DNA from: Candidatus Thermoflexus tengchongensis
Lineage (GTDB): Bacteria > Chloroflexota > Anaerolineae > Thermoflexales > Thermoflexaceae
DNA: 64,000 nt
Direction: 5' to 3'
Assembly: GCA_016842085.1 (NCBI GenBank)
Contig: JAEVEX010000049.1
Coordinates: 103,185 to 167,184 of the forward strand
Part shown: positions 61,926 to 64,000 of the stretch, piece after piece
How positions within the stretch are numbered: the first letter of the stretch is position 1
Layout of the letters: each line of letters starts with the position of its first letter
Made by a program: the position numbers and the translations under genes
The notes under the pieces: generated by a model
The model's database searches: none
Told to the model about the DNA's origin: nothing
Seen by the model: the letters and a program-made list of their open reading frames with translations, nothing else

Positions 61926-63983
61926 TCATCCATGGAAAAGAGGCAGAACGACCGTGAACGTACTCCCGATGCCGGGCTCGCTCTCCACCCAGATCCGTCC
62001 CCCACTGGCCTCGACCAGGGCCCGTGCGATGGAGAGGCCGATGCTGTCCCCAACCCCCGGGATCAGGGGGGTGGTAGCCCGGTAACGGGGTATGAACACC
62101 CGGGAAACCTCTTCCATGGGAATGCCTCCCCCCGTGTCCCGCACGCGGAGGAAGATCACCCCGGGAACCTCGGGGTTCAGGCGGGCCTGCAGGCCGATGG
62201 CCGTGCCGGGCTGGCTGCACAGGGCGGCGTTGTTCAGCAGATGATAGAGGACCTGCTGAGCCGCATCCCGATCCATCCGGACCGGCGGCAGGTCGTCCGG
62301 CCATTCTAAAGTTAGGCGCAAGCCCCGTTCCTGAAGCACCGGCTGGAGCTGCTGGAACACCTGATCCCGGATTTCGGTCAGAGAGAGCGGCCCGGGCTCC
62401 AGCTGGAAGGTCCCGGCCTCCAGCGCAACGATCTGGAGGGTTTCCCGGATCAATCCGGCCATCCGCTCGATATTGGCTTTCATCCGGAGCAGGAACTGGC
62501 GCTGGGTGGCGCCCAGGATGCCCACCGCTTCCCCTAACAGGAGATCCGTGTAGCCCAGGAGGGCGGTCAGCGGGGTTCGGAGCTCCTGGAGGAGCGCCAG
62601 GATCAATTCCTCCCGCTGGCCTTCGGGGGCGGTTTCCGGCGCGGGGGACGAAGGGGGGATCGCCCCAGGGTTCGAAGCGGAGGCCCCTACCGGAAGCGAA
62701 GCCCGGGCCTCCATCAGGCGGGCCAGCTCCTCCGCCCGCCGTCGCCACCGCTCCCGCTCCTCTTCCGCCTCCGCAGCCCGGGTCGCCCAGCGGTTGATCT
62801 CCCGTTGCAGCGTCTGTCGCTCCTCCGCGTGCTGGGCTTCCAGGCGTTGTAGCTGCTCTGCGTGCTCCTGCTGCAGAGACATCAGCGCGGCTTCCAGAGT
62901 CGCTTTCCGCTCGCGCTCCTGGAGCAGGCTCAGGGTTTGAGCCAGGAGCTCGGCCATCTGCCGGCTCACCCCCGGATCCCGGGATAGCTCGTGCCCCTTC
63001 TCCGGCGGGTGGCCGATCAGCCAGGCGCCGAGGAGCTGGTTCTGGGCGATCAGAGGCTCGATCTGAAGGAAGCCGATGGCCCCCATCCCGAAGGCCTGCC
63101 AGAGCCGCTGGCCAGCTTCCCCCTGTTGATCCTCAGGGGTCAGGAAGCCGGGATGACGCCGGAGGATCGCCTCCCCAATCCAGGGATATTCCGGCAGGGA
63201 GAGGGTGAGATCCGTTCCGGCCCGGGGCAGCCCTTCCCCCTCCCGCGCGATGATCAGGAGCCGATCATCCTGTAAGAGCCCTACCGCCGTCCACCGGGCA
63301 CCCAGGAGCATCCGGGCTGCCCTGAGGGCCTCATGGAGGGGGGCTGGATCCCCCTGCGCCTGAAGGGCGCTGAGCAACCCCCGGCTCCAGACCCGCCACC
63401 TTTCCCCGGCCTCGCCGCTCTCCCAGGAAATCCGCTGCGCTGTCTGAAGGGCCAGGCGATAGGCGCCCGTCAGCCAGAGGGGAAGGGCGGTCAGGGCCCC
63501 CAGGCGAACCCACGGGGCCAGATGGGTTCCGGCGATGGGCGCATTGAGTTGCAGGAGGGCCCCCAGGGCCAGGGCGAAGAATCCCAGGGCGCCGGGGCTC
63601 TGGAATACCGGGGAGGAACGGGAGAGGAGCCATCCGCCAATCCCCAGGGCGAGCCCCAGCGTCCACAGCATCCAGGCTCGATCGGAAGGAGTGGCGGCAT
63701 AAAAGAGTGTGGGATCCTGCATGGAGAGGCTCATCCAGCCAGGGGCGATCAGCCCGTAAACGCCGAAGACGACTGCAGTGTGCAGGGCCGGGAGCCAGAA
63801 CCCGGGCGCTCCCTCAATCATTGCCCATCCGATCCAGGTCCATGTGGCCAGATCCACCGCGCGTTCCAGGGGTGGGAGCAGGGTTCCGGCGGGCAGCCAC
63901 TGGCTTTCCGCGAAGGCGGCTCCGAAAAGGGCGATCCGCCCGATCAGCCCCAGGCCGGCGGCCAGGGTCAGGCGACGGGCCAT
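61926..63983 (-). CDS. Membrane histidine-kinase-like protein with Gln at the H-box
   Basis: A 685-residue sensor. The N-terminal 200 residues have about six hydrophobic segments, a GAF-like domain follows (about residues 215-330), then a long coiled coil (EHAEQLQRLEAQHAEERQTL and beyond, to about residue 420). The HisKA motif, normally SHELRTP, reads LLQELRTPLTALLGY with Gln466 at the phospho-acceptor place. The ATPase domain seems intact (LLNNAALCS, DTGGGIP, GDSIGLSIA). It therefore cannot phosphorylate itself in the usual way and is probably a pseudokinase or signalling scaffold. No response regulator is adjacent in this window; the 5' end lies 17 bases from the window edge. Confidence 0.88.
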   Translation of the reverse strand: MARRLTLAAGLGLIGRIALFGAAFAESQWLPAGTLLPPLERAVDLATWTWIGWAMIEGAPGFWLPALHTAVVFGVYGLIAPGWMSLSMQDPTLFYAATPSDRAWMLWTLGLALGIGGWLLSRSSPVFQSPGALGFFALALGALLQLNAPIAGTHLAPWVRLGALTALPLWLTGAYRLALQTAQRISWESGEAGERWRVWSRGLLSALQAQGDPAPLHEALRAARMLLGARWTAVGLLQDDRLLIIAREGEGLPRAGTDLTLSLPEYPWIGEAILRRHPGFLTPEDQQGEAGQRLWQAFGMGAIGFLQIEPLIAQNQLLGAWLIGHPPEKGHELSRDPGVSRQMAELLAQTLSLLQERERKATLEAALMSLQQEHAEQLQRLEAQHAEERQTLQREINRWATRAAEAEEERERWRRRAEELARLMEARASLPVGASASNPGAIPPSSPAPETAPEGQREELILALLQELRTPLTALLGYTDLLLGEAVGILGATQRQFLLRMKANIERMAGLIRETLQIVALEAGTFQLEPGPLSLTEIRDQVFQQLQPVLQERGLRLTLEWPDDLPPVRMDRDAAQQVLYHLLNNAALCSQPGTAIGLQARLNPEVPGVIFLRVRDTGGGIPMEEVSRVFIPRYRATTPLIPGVGDSIGLSIARALVEASGGRIWVESEPGIGSTFTVVLPLFHG

Positions 63984-64000
63984 GCGGTTCCCCGGAGCGC

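Overview
The window is GC-rich bacterial chromosome, gene-dense, with short intergenic gaps. It most likely comes from a thermophilic Chloroflexota, perhaps a Thermoflexus-like lineage. That placement is inference from three things: very large multi-GAF sensor kinases, a T-box leader in front of valS, and arrays of short GC-rich hairpin repeats. No rRNA, tRNA, CRISPR array, prophage or intact insertion sequence was seen.

Layout. 0-8.2 kb (+ strand): carbamate kinase, a VapBC-type toxin-antitoxin pair, an SDR oxidoreductase, NAD kinase, DprA, a Tat-exported cyclase-family hydrolase and acetyl-CoA synthetase, then hairpin array A. 8.9-14.1 kb: a secreted DNRLRE/CBM-like protein (-), a B12-binding mutase subunit with its MeaB GTPase and PlsX (+), and a convergent two-TM protein (-). 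14.6-22 kb (+): a ClpC unfoldase, a NYN-domain nuclease, two small proteins, and valS behind a T-box with a GUC specifier. 22-26 kb (-): Hsp20, a tungsten-type aldehyde:ferredoxin oxidoreductase and an alpha/beta hydrolase. 26.2-33.7 kb (-): a signalling block with a CheY-like regulator, a 2000-residue hybrid kinase carrying seven GAF domains, and a REC-GGDEF protein. 34-37.7 kb: Uma2 nuclease, DtxR regulator overlapping a zincin, hairpin array B and an EF-P-like factor. 37.7-46.1 kb: a two-component system divergent from a complete branched-chain amino-acid-type ABC importer (SBP, two permeases, two ATPases). 46.2-47.8 kb (+): a compact operon of two zinc-ribbon proteins, a CsoR/CstR-family repressor and OsmC behind an operator-like site. 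47.9-50.3 kb (-): a Ca2+/H+ antiporter, hairpin array C and a UbiA-family prenyltransferase. 50.6-52.3 kb (+): a double-HTH regulator, a small membrane protein and DoxX. 52.3-60.3 kb (-): a surface-glycan gene run (flippase-like protein, epimerase, two glycosyltransferases, methyltransferase) with an AAA ATPase plus PIN-like pair inserted in it. 60.5-64 kb: a Lys/Ala-rich histone-like protein, a LysM protein and a membrane histidine kinase whose phospho-acceptor His is replaced by Gln.

Functional threads: acetate activation, propionyl/methylmalonyl metabolism and aldehyde oxidation suggest carboxylic- and amino-acid catabolism, supported by amino-acid import. Several proteins have altered key residues: the kinase H-box, a hydrolase nucleophile, the EF-P tip loop and a GGDDF motif. 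The most distinctive DNA feature is the set of three arrays built of consecutive mini-hairpins at 8.3, 36.4 and 49.1 kb. The best candidate for an undescribed protein system is the ATPase/PIN-like pair at 55.1-56.9 kb.
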